NCBI RefSeq assembly: GCF_036711975.1 | Contig: NW_027248940.1 | Span: forward strand, 62,001-126,000 | Direction of reading: 5' to 3' | DNA from: Onthophagus taurus | Taxonomy: Eukaryota > Arthropoda > Insecta > Coleoptera > Scarabaeidae | DNA: 64,000 bases | Part shown: piece by piece, positions 54,715 to 64,000 of the stretch | How positions within the stretch are numbered: position 1 is the first letter of the stretch | How the letters are laid out: each line of letters begins with the position of its first letter | Translations under genes and position numbers: made by a program | Notes under the pieces: generated by a model | Seen by the model: only the letters and a program-made list of their open reading frames with translations | What the model was told of the DNA's origin: nothing | Databases searched by the model: none

Positions 54715-56712
54715 TGTATGTAGGAAAGAGGAGGGTATGCTACGCACACAGCACCTAGGCCCCAACGGGCCCTTTGTACATCCTCCTACACTGTCTCCGG
54801 CTACATCAACCAGCCTAAGGAATTTCCGAAGGCTAGGATACAGCTCAGAGGTGTGTTCCTGATGCCATCTGTGGTCGGCCATTCCTCTCCGAAGTCTCTC
54901 ATTCTGAGGTCTTGCAGAGTGGGGCATTCACACAAGATGTGTCGGACCGTCTCCTCGCTCTCTTTACAGAGGCGACAGAGAGGACTAATAGCAAGCTTGA
55001 GGTTATAAAGATGCTTGTTTACCTTACAGTGACCCGTGACGAGTCCCGGTACAGTTCGTAGAGCGTTTCTACCAAGCCTTACGAAAGACAAGGCTGCCTC
55101 TGCTGAAGGATAATGTAATACTTCCTTAAACAGATGGCAACCCTTAACCCTATCCCACCAGTTCATGAACTTTTTGTGGGTAAAATCTTTAATTATCTCA
55201 ATCTGAGTTGATAAGGACGGAGCGATTATCGGTTCAGGCGAACATGGCGCTCGCTTGGCAGCCCTTTTGGCAAGCCTATCAGCGTGCTTGTTACCTGAAC
55301 AAGTCGAGTGTCCTTTTATCCATTGAAGTATGACACAGTTATGCACTGCGGCCTTCTCCAATGTCAGATGACAACCCATAACAAGTCCTGAGGTAATTGT
55401 TATTCTACTCAGGGCGAAAATAGCTTGTCTACTGTCAGTATAAATTGTAAAAGTCTTACCTACCAAATTGGATCTGACAATAACGTCAGCGGCAAGTTGT
55501 ATGGCGATTAACTCCGCCTGTATGACGGTGGTACTTATACCTAAAGGTTCAGATACGTGGAGTCGGAGATCGTACGAGAAGACTCCGGCTCCAGCTCCTT
55601 CCCGTCTCTTTGAACCATCAGTGTAGATTTTAAGGCTGTTTTTTACCTCTACTTATGTGGAACTTGGGTGGGTGAGATATTTCTTCGTAAAAATGTGTTG
55701 TAGTGGTGTAAAGTCCGTTACACACTCCAGAATTGGTGAGTAATCCACCATTTCATTCCAGAGATTGGCATTTTTACTATTTCTCTCACCCATTAGAATT
55801 CCTGCTGCTCGCAGTCGAGTCATGGTCACCAATGCCACCTCTTGGATGAACAAATGAAGTGGCGTTAGGTTTAACATGTTTTCCATGGCTGCAGTGGGGG
55901 TAGTCCGCAGCGCACCTGTAACATACAAACACGCAAGTCTCTGTACTTTATTAAGTGCAGTAGTGGATGTAGACTGTAGGGTCTTTGACCACCATAAGTA
56001 AGCATAGGTCGGATTACAGCCGTGTAAATCCAGAGGGCATTTCTGGGTGACAAACCCCATGTCTTACCTATAGCCCTCCGGCATTGACCGAATGCAACGT
56101 ACGCTTTTTTTACTCTATTATCTAGGTGGGCTCTCCATGTCATTTTATTGTCAAGTGTGATGCCCAGATATTTAACTTCTTTTGACAATACCAATGGAGT
56201 ATCAGCAAGGGATGGCATTCTGGGATTGCCAACCTTCCTCATCCGTGTGAAGAGAATCAACTCTGTCTTCTTAGGATTCACAGAGAGTCTTTGTTCGTCA
56301 CACCAAGTCTCTATCAGTTTGAGAGCTACTTGCATCCTGTCAAACAGCACGTTTATATACTTGCCTTTGACGAGAATGGTTAAATCATCTGCGTAACCAA
56401 CTGTGATAAAGTTGGCTTCGGCGAGGCGGTTCAAGAGGCTATCCAGGGTGAGGTTCCACAAAAGTGGGGATAGTACACCCCCTTGTGGACAGCCTCGAGT
56501 AACTCCTCCTTGAAGACTGACATCGCCAGCCCTAAGCTTAACTATCCTATGTTTAAGAGTGTTCTCAATCCAACCACAAAGAGTCGGTGGAACATTATGC
56601 TCTAACAAGGCATCGTTAATACCAGAGAAAGTTGTTTTATCAAAAGCTCCCTCTATATCTACGAAAACCCCCAGGGCGGACTCCTTTAGGTCCAGCGCCC
56701 CACCAACAAAGC
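54715..56712 (-). mobile_element. 5'-truncated RNase H-bearing LINE inside Transib
   Basis: Flanked by a 13-bp duplication ATGTATTCTTCTA (54702-54714 and 56713-56725). The 5' end falls inside the RT domain, as is usual for truncated LINE copies. Confidence 0.9.
54801..56712 (-). pseudogene. LINE RT + RNase H, two frameshifts
   Basis: The frame is open at the insertion edge and starts within RT: VFVDIEGAFDKTTF (catalytic Asp), GCPQGGVLSPLLWN, GYADDLTILVKG. A frame change near 56030 leads to the thumb (KVQRLACLYVTGALRTTPTA), another near 55645 leads to RNase H: KIYTDGSKRREGAGAG, IQAELIAIQLA, YTDSRQAIFAL, KGHSTCSGNKHADRLAKRAA. A C-terminal zinc knuckle CRLCKESEETVRHILCEC follows, with the stop at 54801. 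RT-RNase H-CCHC order suits the I/Loa/R1 group. Confidence 0.88.
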
Positions 56713-58911
56713 ATGTATTCTTCTAATGGATAGCATTCTTTTTTTGCAAGTTGAATTTCTTTGTAAGAAGGAAATCGCAATGGATCTTTCTTGCGTATTT
56801 TATTATATTGCTCTTTGCTAAGAGTGGCATCAACAAATAAAGAAAGTGCTTCGCTTCGTGGAAGTTTTTGAGAAATTACACCTTCTAGGGATTTTCGGTA
56901 TCGAGACTTGTACCTACATCGTAAAAGGTATAGTATAAAAAAATGAAAAGAAAATATTTTTGCAAACAACTATTGTTTTTAACCCAGATAAAAAATCATC
57001 TAATAGATAAGTTTTTTAATCAGGTGAATGAACAAAACAACTATACTTGTTGGCTCGCGCTGGAGACGTGGTTGTTATATCTTTCAGTACGCTTGCAGCA
57101 TCGCTCAATCCAGATGAAAGAAGACTCATCTGAGCCGCATAAACCAGCTCATCAGAATCATGGGAAGCACGTATTATTTCGGTTTTTTGCCGTTTGGATC
57201 TTTCACATACATCCGCAAAAGGTTTTGTTGGTCTTCCTAACTTTTTCTGCCCCGGTTCTTTACAATAAATAGCAAATCCTATGGAAGTATTTAGCCAATT
57301 CTCATTTTCCTTCAAAAATCTATCTTCTTTTCTTTGAGACTTTTGCCATCTACTTTTAAAATCCGATGCAAAATGAGAAACTGCCTTTTTCATTTCTGGA
57401 GTAATATCCATATCCATAGGATATTTCGTGAAGTTTTTAATGTACTGTTTCAGTGAGTTCAGTTGTTCATCCAAATTTTTCTCATGAGAACTCCTCATTT
57501 CGTAAACGAGAGTACGTCGTAGGACAGAGATAAATAAACCGGATGCTAAATAATTAAACAAAACCGTTTTATAGTATACTGTCTTTTAAGATGAGTATTT
57601 TGGAACACATTAATTTATTCCCATGTTCATTTTTAAATTGAATCCTTTTAAACAATAAATTTAAAACATAGCGATAAGTATATTTTGAATTTAGTATCTA
57701 ACATGGCATTATTAATTATAGCGTTGCATGTTGTTCCGTGTTCCGTAAGAAAAGAAAGTCCGTAGATATTTGTTTATATAAAATGGCGCAAATGTGCGCA
57801 AACTTTTTTGATTGATTATGAAACTACATTAGTCTCTTTATGTTATAGAGGAAAAATTTTGACCGGATATCATCCGGAAGGTTATCAAAAGTCAACCTTA
57901 ACATTTTCTTATACGTCAGTACTTATAAAATTAAAATTATAGTAAAAAGGTAAACAACTAACCTTTAGGTTGATTTTCCATCGCAAAATAAATAATAATA
58001 ATAAATCGCCACACAAAGAAATTATATAAAAATATTTCGAAACCTCTATATAATTTTTACTGATTTGTAATAAGTCAAACTTTCTACTGTTATATCCGGA
58101 GCACCAGCGATCTCTTTGATATTTTTATTGTTGAGTAGGGTAGTTAGGTTATGTACCTGCATGTTGTCATAGAAAATTGGCCATAAATATGAATTATATT
58201 TTTCGACTTTTTTCCAACTTTTCATTGCTTTGGCCCCACTGTGCGTTCGGCGGCTCCCAGGTCTGCTATATATGCACGACAACACATCGGGCGTGTTGTA
58301 CAGACCTTTGTGGAAGAGCACCGTATACGAATGCTTCCATGGCTAGCTCCGTTTCCGCATCTGAATCCGATCGAACATATTTGGGACATGACTGGTCGGA
58401 GACTTCTACGTTATCCGGCTTTCTCGGCTAACGTTGAGGAGCTATGGAGGCGAGTTGAGGTGGCATGGTTGGCATTCCCTCTCATTACAATACAGCGACT
58501 TATAGATTCCATGTCACGTCGTGTTGCGATAGTACGCGAAGCTCACGGGGGATACTCTCGCTATTGATGTTTCTCCTCCCAGCAGAGTTGTGCCGCTCTC
58601 CATGTGAGAGTAAGTTACACTACTTTAGTACTACTTCCATACCAAATTTTATTGCGCTAGACACACGCATTCAGATTATACAGGGTGTGCTCGTGAATTA
58701 TTTCTAACAGTGTAGTTTCACGAAAAATCGCGGATTAGCAAGATGCGGTTATTTCGAAAACGACCTGGCGAATTTCAACGCGGTTTTTACCAAAATATGT
58801 CAAATAATGTCAGTTGTCGGATTCCGTTATCAGTTTTTCAAAATTAGCGCTCCCTAATTTTTTAAGAGAGATTTAATGGAATTACAAATTAAAGAGAAAC
58901 AGTAATAAGCT

Positions 58912-59071
58912 CTGCGGGGAGAGGGTTCCGTCCAATCGGAACAGATGGTGTGTCCTAGACAGTACGTTGCGCCTTTATCTTACCTACATAAAGAAATAAG
59001 GCGCGACGTTCTGTCTAGGACGCACCATCTGTTCCGATTGGATGGAACCTTCAACCCCCGTCACCCCGCAG
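58912..59071. repeat. ~160-bp near-perfect hairpin MITE
   Basis: GGTTCCGTCCAATCGGAACA (58925) pairs with TGTTCCGATTGGATGGAACC (59030-59049); ~52-bp arms continue through TAGACAG and GCGCCTT to a short centre. Outer TCTGCGGGG / CCCCGCAGA extend it. Confidence 0.8.
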
Positions 59072-60077
59072 ACCCTTTTACTTCACAGACCCTTAGTCAC
59101 CTTGAAATTTGCTAAATATTAGTGAAAAGCGCATCTCGATATCACCATCCGTTCTCGAATTATAGAAAAAAATTTTAAAAACTCGAGTGCCATCAATCGG
59201 ATCCAGTTGCCTCATCGTGAAAAACAAATCACAACCATGGTAACTGTCAACTAACTGTAAACATGTCATTTACTAACACAGAAGCGTGTGGTAGAGCGTA
59301 TGATGATTTATTTTCAATGTTTCGAATATGATGCAACTGCATGGCAAAAATATGCAAAGCAATTACGACACTTTAAAGACACATATGTCTAGAAGTGTTT
59401 TTAAGATTGACTTATCGATTACGGGAAACTGGCAACGTGTAGCCCACATCTCTATGAATTCGTAAATCACATTGGTGCGCAATGCGATCCCACATAATCT
59501 GGGAACCCCGAAAACAATTGTCCATAAGATTCCTTAAGAGCATAATATCTCCACTACATTGTTTTACATCAGGCCTTAACACATACCGATTATGATATCA
59601 GACTGAACTATTATTACTGACTTTAGTTTTGACGTTTCTTTTCCGTCAAAACTAAATGAAATAAATGCATCGAGGTTTATGGAAGACATTTCGAACATTT
59701 GTGAGCTATTTTTGCCAAATATTTAACTTATTCTAAGTGTTTTGGTTTATTTTGTTTTATTATCATTGTTGATGTTTCATTGATCCGTTGGCTTTTAAAC
59801 ACGCCACAACAGTAGGTTTGAACCAGTTCTAAAGGGGCCTATCCACGGTCATGCATGCATGACAAGCATCGCAAGCTGTCATGCAAGATTGACAGTGGAT
59901 GGGGTTGTATGAGACGCTTTCCTCGGCATGACAGCCAGGCATGACACAATTCAAACCGTTTTGATTTTCTGTGGGCGGGGCATCAGGCTTGCAAGCAAGC
60001 GTGCACGTGGATGGCTATGCTGTTATGCATTTTGTCATTCCATCTGTAACCTTTGTGAGGTAAACATTACTTTCAAC

Positions 60078-61794
60078 ATGGCTTGTGGAAGCGCGAAGTC
60101 CTTTTGGATGGAATTTTTTGAAATATTTAGAGATCATAAGGAACTGTGGAAGGTTAAAAGCGAAAAATACAAGGATAAAAACGAACGGTTGAAGGGATAT
60201 GATATTTTATTAAAAAAATATCAGGAAAAAGATGAAAATGCAACTATAGACACTTTAAAGAAAAAAATAAATACCATCCGAACCAACTATCGACGTGTGT
60301 TAAAAAAGGTGAAGATGAGCGAAAAATCAGGGGCCGCATCGAAAGATATTTACACTCCGTCTTTATGGTATTTTGATCAACTACACTATCTTAGGGATCA
60401 AGAAACACCGGATGTTGGCATATCAACGTTAGATATTGAAGAAGGAGAAGATGTAAGTAAATAAACACAAACCTTTAATGATTAAAAACTTTATTTTATA
60501 AATCCCAAATACAAGTGCTAATTATATTATTATACTGTTTGTTGAAATGGAACTGCACCAACGGTATTAAAATATGTACGAAATTTATCTCTTACTTCTT
60601 TTGCAAAAAGTGTTGAATTTCGCGCATTTGTGTTGTTATTTATGGGTAGTAACTCCTCCCCAGAATGAGTGTTCTCATTACGTATATTTCCTTCCCTATA
60701 TGTTTGCCCCCGGTTCTTACTCAGATAATTATGTAAGTAACAACAAGCCAGAACAATGGTAGCACTTTTTTCGGGGGATAAATTTATCGTAGTTAATAAA
60801 ACTCGAAATCTTGAAGCCAAAATTCCGAAAACATTCTCGACAATCCGTCGAGCTCTGGAAAACCTGAAATTACAAATGTCCTCTTCCAATGTTAAAGCCC
60901 TTCGGCTATATGGCTTCATTATAATATGTTCTTTTAAAGGAAAAGCGTCATCTGCTATAAATACGTATGGCACCTTTTCTGGAAAATTTGGTAGTTTATT
61001 GGATCTGGGAGTTTTACTCTGTTTTCTTCAAGTCTTTCATAAAAATTTGTTGCGGTAAAGACTCCACCATCTGAAATTCTACCATTTGATCCAATATCCG
61101 CCATTATAATTTCGTAGTTTGCATCAGCTATCAACATCAGCACTATGCTGTGAGTCTTTTTGTAGTTAAAATAGTGGCTACCTGAATTTCCTGGTTTTTT
61201 AATCGCTACATGTTTACCATCTATTGCACCTAAGCAATTTGGGAAATTCCATCGGCTATTAAAATTTGATGCGATTTCTTTCCAGGCCTCTTCATTTCTT
61301 GGCATCTAGAAATTGCAAAGTATATTTAAATTTACTTTTAAAATTGTATCTTTTGGCATATGAACGTAATTTTTAAATGATATTTTTAGGCACCAGAAGA
61401 TTCATTGGAAGCCGAATCAACACAAGTAACTCCATCACGTCCAAAGAAACAAAAGTTGTCTAATGAAAGAAATGAATTTCTAAAAAAGGCGGTTAAATAT
61501 TTAGATACATTAAATGATGTAGCAGAAATGCTCGGTAAAGTTTGGGCGTCGCAATATAGAAAACTTTCCGTTGAGCAGCAACTGTATGCCAAGAAGCATA
61601 TTGATGACATTCTGTATCATGGTCGCCTTTCAAAACTAGGTCCTTCGCCTACCCCATCAATCACACCATTGCTTTTCGTGAGCTCATCATCGTACGACTC
61701 AAGTTCAACCACTACGTCGTATATGTATGAACCAATGCAGATACCATGTTATACAGATATATCGTCTTTATTAAGCAATACTCAATATCATTAA
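60078..61794 (+). CDS. Harbinger accessory DNA-binding protein (MADF/Myb-like)
   Basis: Exons 60078-60452 and 61390-61794 join at DIEEGED|APEDSLEAES (GTAAGT donor, TTTTTAG acceptor) to give 259 residues. Residues 7-95 form a MADF-type domain (WMEFFEIFRDHKELWKVKS ... IRTNYRRVLKKVK ... PSLWYFDQLHYLRD). A basic KKQKL patch near 140 may be a nuclear signal; the rest is Ser/Pro/Thr-rich. In Harbinger systems such a protein binds the ends and carries the transposase into the nucleus. I take the ATG at 60078, since the upstream extension to 59928 runs into TIR-proximal DNA. The 937-base intron contains the whole second exon of the opposite-strand transposase. Confidence 0.82.
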
Positions 61795-62262
61795 GATGTT
61801 ATAATGAATAAACGATAATAATTTTAACGATAATAATTGTTTACGTACCTGTATATATTCCTCCAATGTACTAATAATCGCTTCGCATGTTTCAATTACA
61901 ATTTTTCCTATTGTTTGCGGAGCTATCGCTGTCAAAAATTTTAAATCTTCATAAGTTGCACCACTGGCCAAATATCTTAGAGTGGTAGAAAGTCGAAGTT
62001 GTGGTGAAATAGAATCTCTCATCTGTGTATTTTGTTTTTCAATGAAAGGCTTAACCTTGAACAGCAAATCGTGAAATAATTCAAGATCCATTCTTAAGAA
62101 ATTGTTATAATCTTCTGTCGAAGAAACTTCTAATTCTTTTAAAAGTTTGATATGCGAAAATTTTTTACGTTGTAGAAACCAACGCTTCGGCCAATACCTA
62201 TGTCGTCTCTTTTTACGGCTTAACTCGTCGATTATTATTAAAGCGCAAGCTATATCACTCAT
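60530..62262 (-). pseudogene. HARBI1-like transposase, one frameshift
   Basis: Exon 1 (62262-61849) encodes 138 residues with the HTH region (LFHDLLFKVKPFIEKQ, LRLSTTLRYLASGATYEDLK). Exon 2 (61305-60530) follows after a GTACGT..CTAG intron: FPNCLGAIDGKHVAIKKP (Asp1), MADIGSNGRISDGGVF (Asp2), FSRARRIVENVFGILASRFR (Glu). All three acidic residues are present. One frame change near 60990, between VKLPDPIN and LPNFPEKVPYVFIADDAF, interrupts an otherwise clean ~395-residue protein, so this copy is recently dead or the break is a sequence error. DDE_4-type nuclease; target TWA. Confidence 0.85.
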
Positions 62263-62591
62263 TATAGATGTACCGATAATCAGTACTTACCACCTTCGAG
62301 GATACGGATTAAATAAATGAATGACAAGCTTGCATGATAGTGTATGGAGAAAGTAAGAAACGGCATGAACAGCATGCATGACAAGCATGCTTGACCGTGG
62401 ATAGGTCCCTTAAGCTTGGGTAAAGTGTGAGTGTGTCTCCCTTATTTGTTTGCTAAGGAAACTTGATTCGATTAAGATAACGAATTTTTAACATTTTCTT
62501 CTATAATTCGAGAATGGATGGAGATATCGAGATGCGGTTTTCACTAATATTTAGTAAATTTTATGGTGATTAAGGGTCTGTGAAGTAAAGA

Positions 62592-63431
62592 GTACCGTTC
62601 CATTTAACTATTTTTCAAAAATCACAAAAATATGTAATCGCTGCAGATAACGCCCTCTAGCTTATTTGTTTTAAACCAAGAGGTCTTACTGAAAATATTT
62701 TTTAAAAGAGCATAAAATGCTCTTTCAAACAAGATCAAAAATATTCAAATCGGATAAATGGTCCAGGAGATATTAAAATGTAAACATTTGAAAACGCACT
62801 GGTCTCTCCCTTCTTTATTATAACAGATATGAGAATTATCGCAAAACAAAAGCGATGCGGTATTATCCAAGCTACTAAGTGATGTCAAAGTTATAGCTCA
62901 TTGTCTAACTTTCTGAGATAACGGGAATTTTATGTTTCTCTATGGCAATTACGCCCAGTTACTTCAAAATAATTTCCAGCAATTTCTCTTATCCACTTTG
63001 CTATAAGGATTTTTTTCCCAAACCTCTAGGCCTTACCGTTGTTGAGATACAGCCCCTCCGTACCCTTAACATAAAAAAAATTATCACCCCAATATACAGG
63101 TGTCCCCTGTATATTGGGGTGATAATTTTTTTTGTAATATTTCTACGTAGCAATTTTATAAAATGATTGTTGTAATATTTCTGTGTATGTAATTATGCTA
63201 GCAATAAAAAACATGGAAATCATAATTTTCTCTATCAATTTTACTACAACAACCTTTTTCATTGCGGTGAAACTGTTGAAGATTTTAATCAAATTGAAAA
63301 TAATATCAAATTGTGACAAGAAAATGCATATTTTATTTTAGAATTTATACATTAAATTTTATTATTATTATACATTTATATAAGTACGAAGGCTTTCACG
63401 TTATACATATTCATTTATACATTTATTAACG
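62592..63431. other. Transposon-like debris and a hairpin
   Basis: No gene recognised. The stretch AAGAGCATAAAATGCTCTTT near 62705 is a small palindrome. The 74-codon plus frame at 62942 ends in the hairpin and is not convincing. Confidence 0.35.
63073..63133. repeat. Perfect 28-bp-arm hairpin, 5-base loop
   Basis: AAATTATCACCCCAATATAC(AGG) on the left is exactly mirrored from 63106 to 63133; the loop is TGTCC. The centre ATACAGGTGTCCCCTGTAT resembles two mariner-type tips (CAGG(T)GTCC) abutting. Confidence 0.9.
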
Positions 63432-64000
63432 CTAATCGTTGGTGGCAACGTTTTTTTCATCGTTGTTGCTGCATTTGCCGTATTCGTCTTCCCAATCGCT
63501 GTCCGAGTGTCTTTGTCTGAATCGATCTTTACGAGTCCATCGACCGGAATACTTTTCGGTAACAGTTATACCGTTGTTGAAAGACTTTTGCCGAATCTTT
63601 ACAATGTTACCGTCGAGCAATTCGATGGCGTCACTTTTGACTAGGTCGTCGTTGTCAAATTGAACGTACGAATACAACATGTGGTAGACTTCAATAACGT
63701 CGTAGAGATTTTGACATGCGGCAAAATAATATTCGAACGGTTCAAGATCAACATTAACATATGCGATATGTTCCAAATCGTAATAGACACCAGGATTTAT
63801 CGGTTCAACAGGCAATACGTTTACGGGTAACTTTTCCGCAACAATTTTCAATTTGTCCTCGGGTCGAGAATAGACCACGTTCTCGTCGACGTAGAGATCT
63901 TTGGTGCATACTTTTTCGTTGTTCGTATCGGACGGGCACTTGCACAAGCATAGTTCGTATTGGTAACGATTTAATTTCTTTGGATGCACGTCGACGTACA
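63432..64000 (-). CDS. Unrecognised acidic protein, 5' end off window
   Basis: The frame is open from the right edge to the stop at 63432, about 189 residues, so the start lies outside. It is rich in Asp, Glu, Asn and Tyr, with a Cys pair near the visible N terminus (CLCKC), no obvious membrane segment, and a charged tail (DRFRQRHSDSDWEDEYGK). Codons use more G/C-ending forms (AAC, GAC, TAC, TCG) than flanking DNA, so it is probably a real coding region. I do not recognise the family. A host gene exon, a large DNA transposon gene or a gene of viral origin are all possible; no choice is supported. Confidence 0.5.
   Translation of the reverse strand, partial: YVDVHPKKLNRYQYELCLCKCPSDTNNEKVCTKDLYVDENVVYSRPEDKLKIVAEKLPVNVLPVEPINPGVYYDLEHIAYVNVDLEPFEYYFAACQNLYDVIEVYHMLYSYVQFDNDDLVKSDAIELLDGNIVKIRQKSFNNGITVTEKYSGRWTRKDRFRQRHSDSDWEDEYGKCSNNDEKNVATND

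Larger units (their letters stand above)
53381..57561 (-). pseudogene. Transib transposase (RAG1-core relative), broken
   Basis: Pieces in order on the minus strand: 57561-57047 (EEMRSSH-type N part, KLGRPTKPFADVCERSKRQK, AAQMSLLSSGLSDAASVLKD); an intron with donor at 57046 and acceptor at 56914; 56913-56713 (ALSLFVDATLSKEQYNKIRK, FPSYKEIQLAKKECYP); the LINE; 54701-53983 (ISKWGFDGSSQKQYKQKF, MVDGKICNTLTDT, RCYICGLTSKDFN, FGLSTLHAWIRFFECVLH, LPIKKWQARGK); and 53980-53381 (LPIGLLSEEAQEANKIFKK, SREKTNQDVLRRLLINSDPY). FDGSS, MVDGK and the SEEAQEA glutamates correspond to the DDE residues shared with RAG1. Frame changes near 54630 and several stops kill it. A tiny first exon with ATG at 57981 is possible. 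Confidence 0.88.
53246..58243. mobile_element. Transib transposon with RSS-like ends
   Basis: Both ends start CACAGTGGGGCCAAA, inverted, within a CGTTC duplication (53241-53245, 58244-58248). Five-base, CG-containing duplications and CAC-starting TIRs are Transib features. The first seven bases equal the V(D)J heptamer. In both ends an A-rich AAAAAAGT(T/C) block starts 23 bases after the heptamer. It carries a broken transposase and a LINE. Confidence 0.9.
52474..58567 (+). pseudogene. Tc1 transposase split by Transib
   Basis: N-terminal part at about 52740-53005 (THEDRALVLSALASCVSSSR ... VWRRLADSGLRARRAIQRIP), then FSDESRFEL (first catalytic Asp) at 53040 and IMVWGAITYGG. The gene breaks at 53246 and resumes at 58249 with HIGRVVQTFVEEHRIRMLPW and PHLNPIEHIWDM (catalytic Glu), ending at 58567. 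Besides the insertion there are frame changes before 53040. The DNAR motif at the junction is damaged. Confidence 0.8.
52340..58712. mobile_element. Tc1-type transposon, outer layer of a nested stack
   Basis: TIRs CACTGTTGGAAATAATTCAC and mirror, flanked by TA (52338-52339, 58713-58714). Subtracting the Transib inside and its 5-bp duplication leaves about 1370 bp, a normal Tc1 length. Confidence 0.85.
59833..62410. mobile_element. PIF/Harbinger transposon, nearly complete
   Basis: TIRs AGGGGCCTATCCACGGTCA(T) and the mirror of AGGGACCTATCCACGGTCAA, flanked by TAA on each side (59830-59832, 62411-62413). GCATGCATGACAAGC motifs repeat just inside both ends. Two genes on opposite strands: a MADF/Myb-like protein and a HARBI1-like transposase. 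Confidence 0.92.
59077..62591. mobile_element. Mariner-like relic hosting a Harbinger element
   Basis: Left block 59077-59178 (TTTTACTTCACAGACCCTTA ... TTCTCGAATTATAG) is mirrored at 62496-62591, a ~100-bp inverted repeat. Between the left block and the Harbinger insert, 59297-59610 reads a decayed mariner N terminus (NAIPHNLGTPKTIVHKI, then EHNISPLH). Only this part of the transposase remains. Confidence 0.6.

Noticed and set aside
58046-58707. Several frames across 58.0-58.7 kb
   Set aside because: Explained by the Transib end and the C-terminal half of the split Tc1 transposase.
60574-61058. Plus-strand frames of 62 and 100 codons
   Set aside because: Shadows of the minus-strand HARBI1-like exon 2.
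63432-64000. Assignment of the right-edge ORF to a specific viral family
   Set aside because: Composition is suggestive only; no motif I can name with confidence.

Overview
The window looks like an AT-rich, transposon-dense insect chromosome. I infer a beetle from the overall gene set and transposon flavour, but nothing proves the order. Genes are split by spliceosomal introns with GT..AG borders. Host genes recognised with support are: a phenoloxidase/hemocyanin-family gene (5' exons only, minus strand, 3.9-4.6 kb); the SR splicing factor SRSF1/SF2 (plus, 5.1-12.4 kb) with a 6.5 kb last coding intron; a short gustatory receptor (24.7-25.7 kb); an intronless CNG/HCN-type channel with odd pore, S4 and cNMP site (35.4-37.1 kb, minus); PEX12 (48.2-49.3 kb, minus); and RMND1 (50.6-51.7 kb, plus). 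PEX12 and RMND1 are head to head across a six-unit, ~185-bp tandem array. An unrecognised ORF runs off the right edge (63.4-64.0 kb, minus).

Most of the rest is mobile DNA, often nested. 1-3.8 kb: the 3' part of a CR1/Jockey-type LINE split by a long-TIR mariner, then a dead RNase H relic. 6.1-12.2 kb (inside the SRSF1 intron): a giant foldback element carrying two further insertions; a second copy is at 37.9-41.9 kb. 13.9-17.3 kb: a stack of TIR elements. 19.3-24.3 kb: a mariner with long arms, a Mutator-like relic and foldback MITEs. 25.9-34.8 kb: four Tc1/mariner-superfamily elements in a row, with DD41D, DD41D, DD34E and a very wide D-to-E spacing of 83 residues. 42-44.5 kb: relics. 45.0-48.1 kb: an unusual DNA transposon with a large non-canonical transposase, clear TIRs and a 4-bp target duplication. 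52.3-58.7 kb: a Russian doll, Tc1 > Transib > RNase H-bearing LINE. 59.1-62.6 kb: a mariner relic holding a nearly complete PIF/Harbinger element.

The items I find most interesting are: the Transib copy, whose ends begin with the RAG recombination-signal heptamer CACAGTG and which sits in a 5-bp duplication; the Harbinger element, whose two opposed genes are mutually interleaved so that each gene's exon lies in the other's intron; the 45-48 kb transposon; the mariner subfamily whose terminal inverted repeats contain the end of its own transposase gene; and the tandem array between PEX12 and RMND1. All identifications are from reading the sequence; no searches were run.
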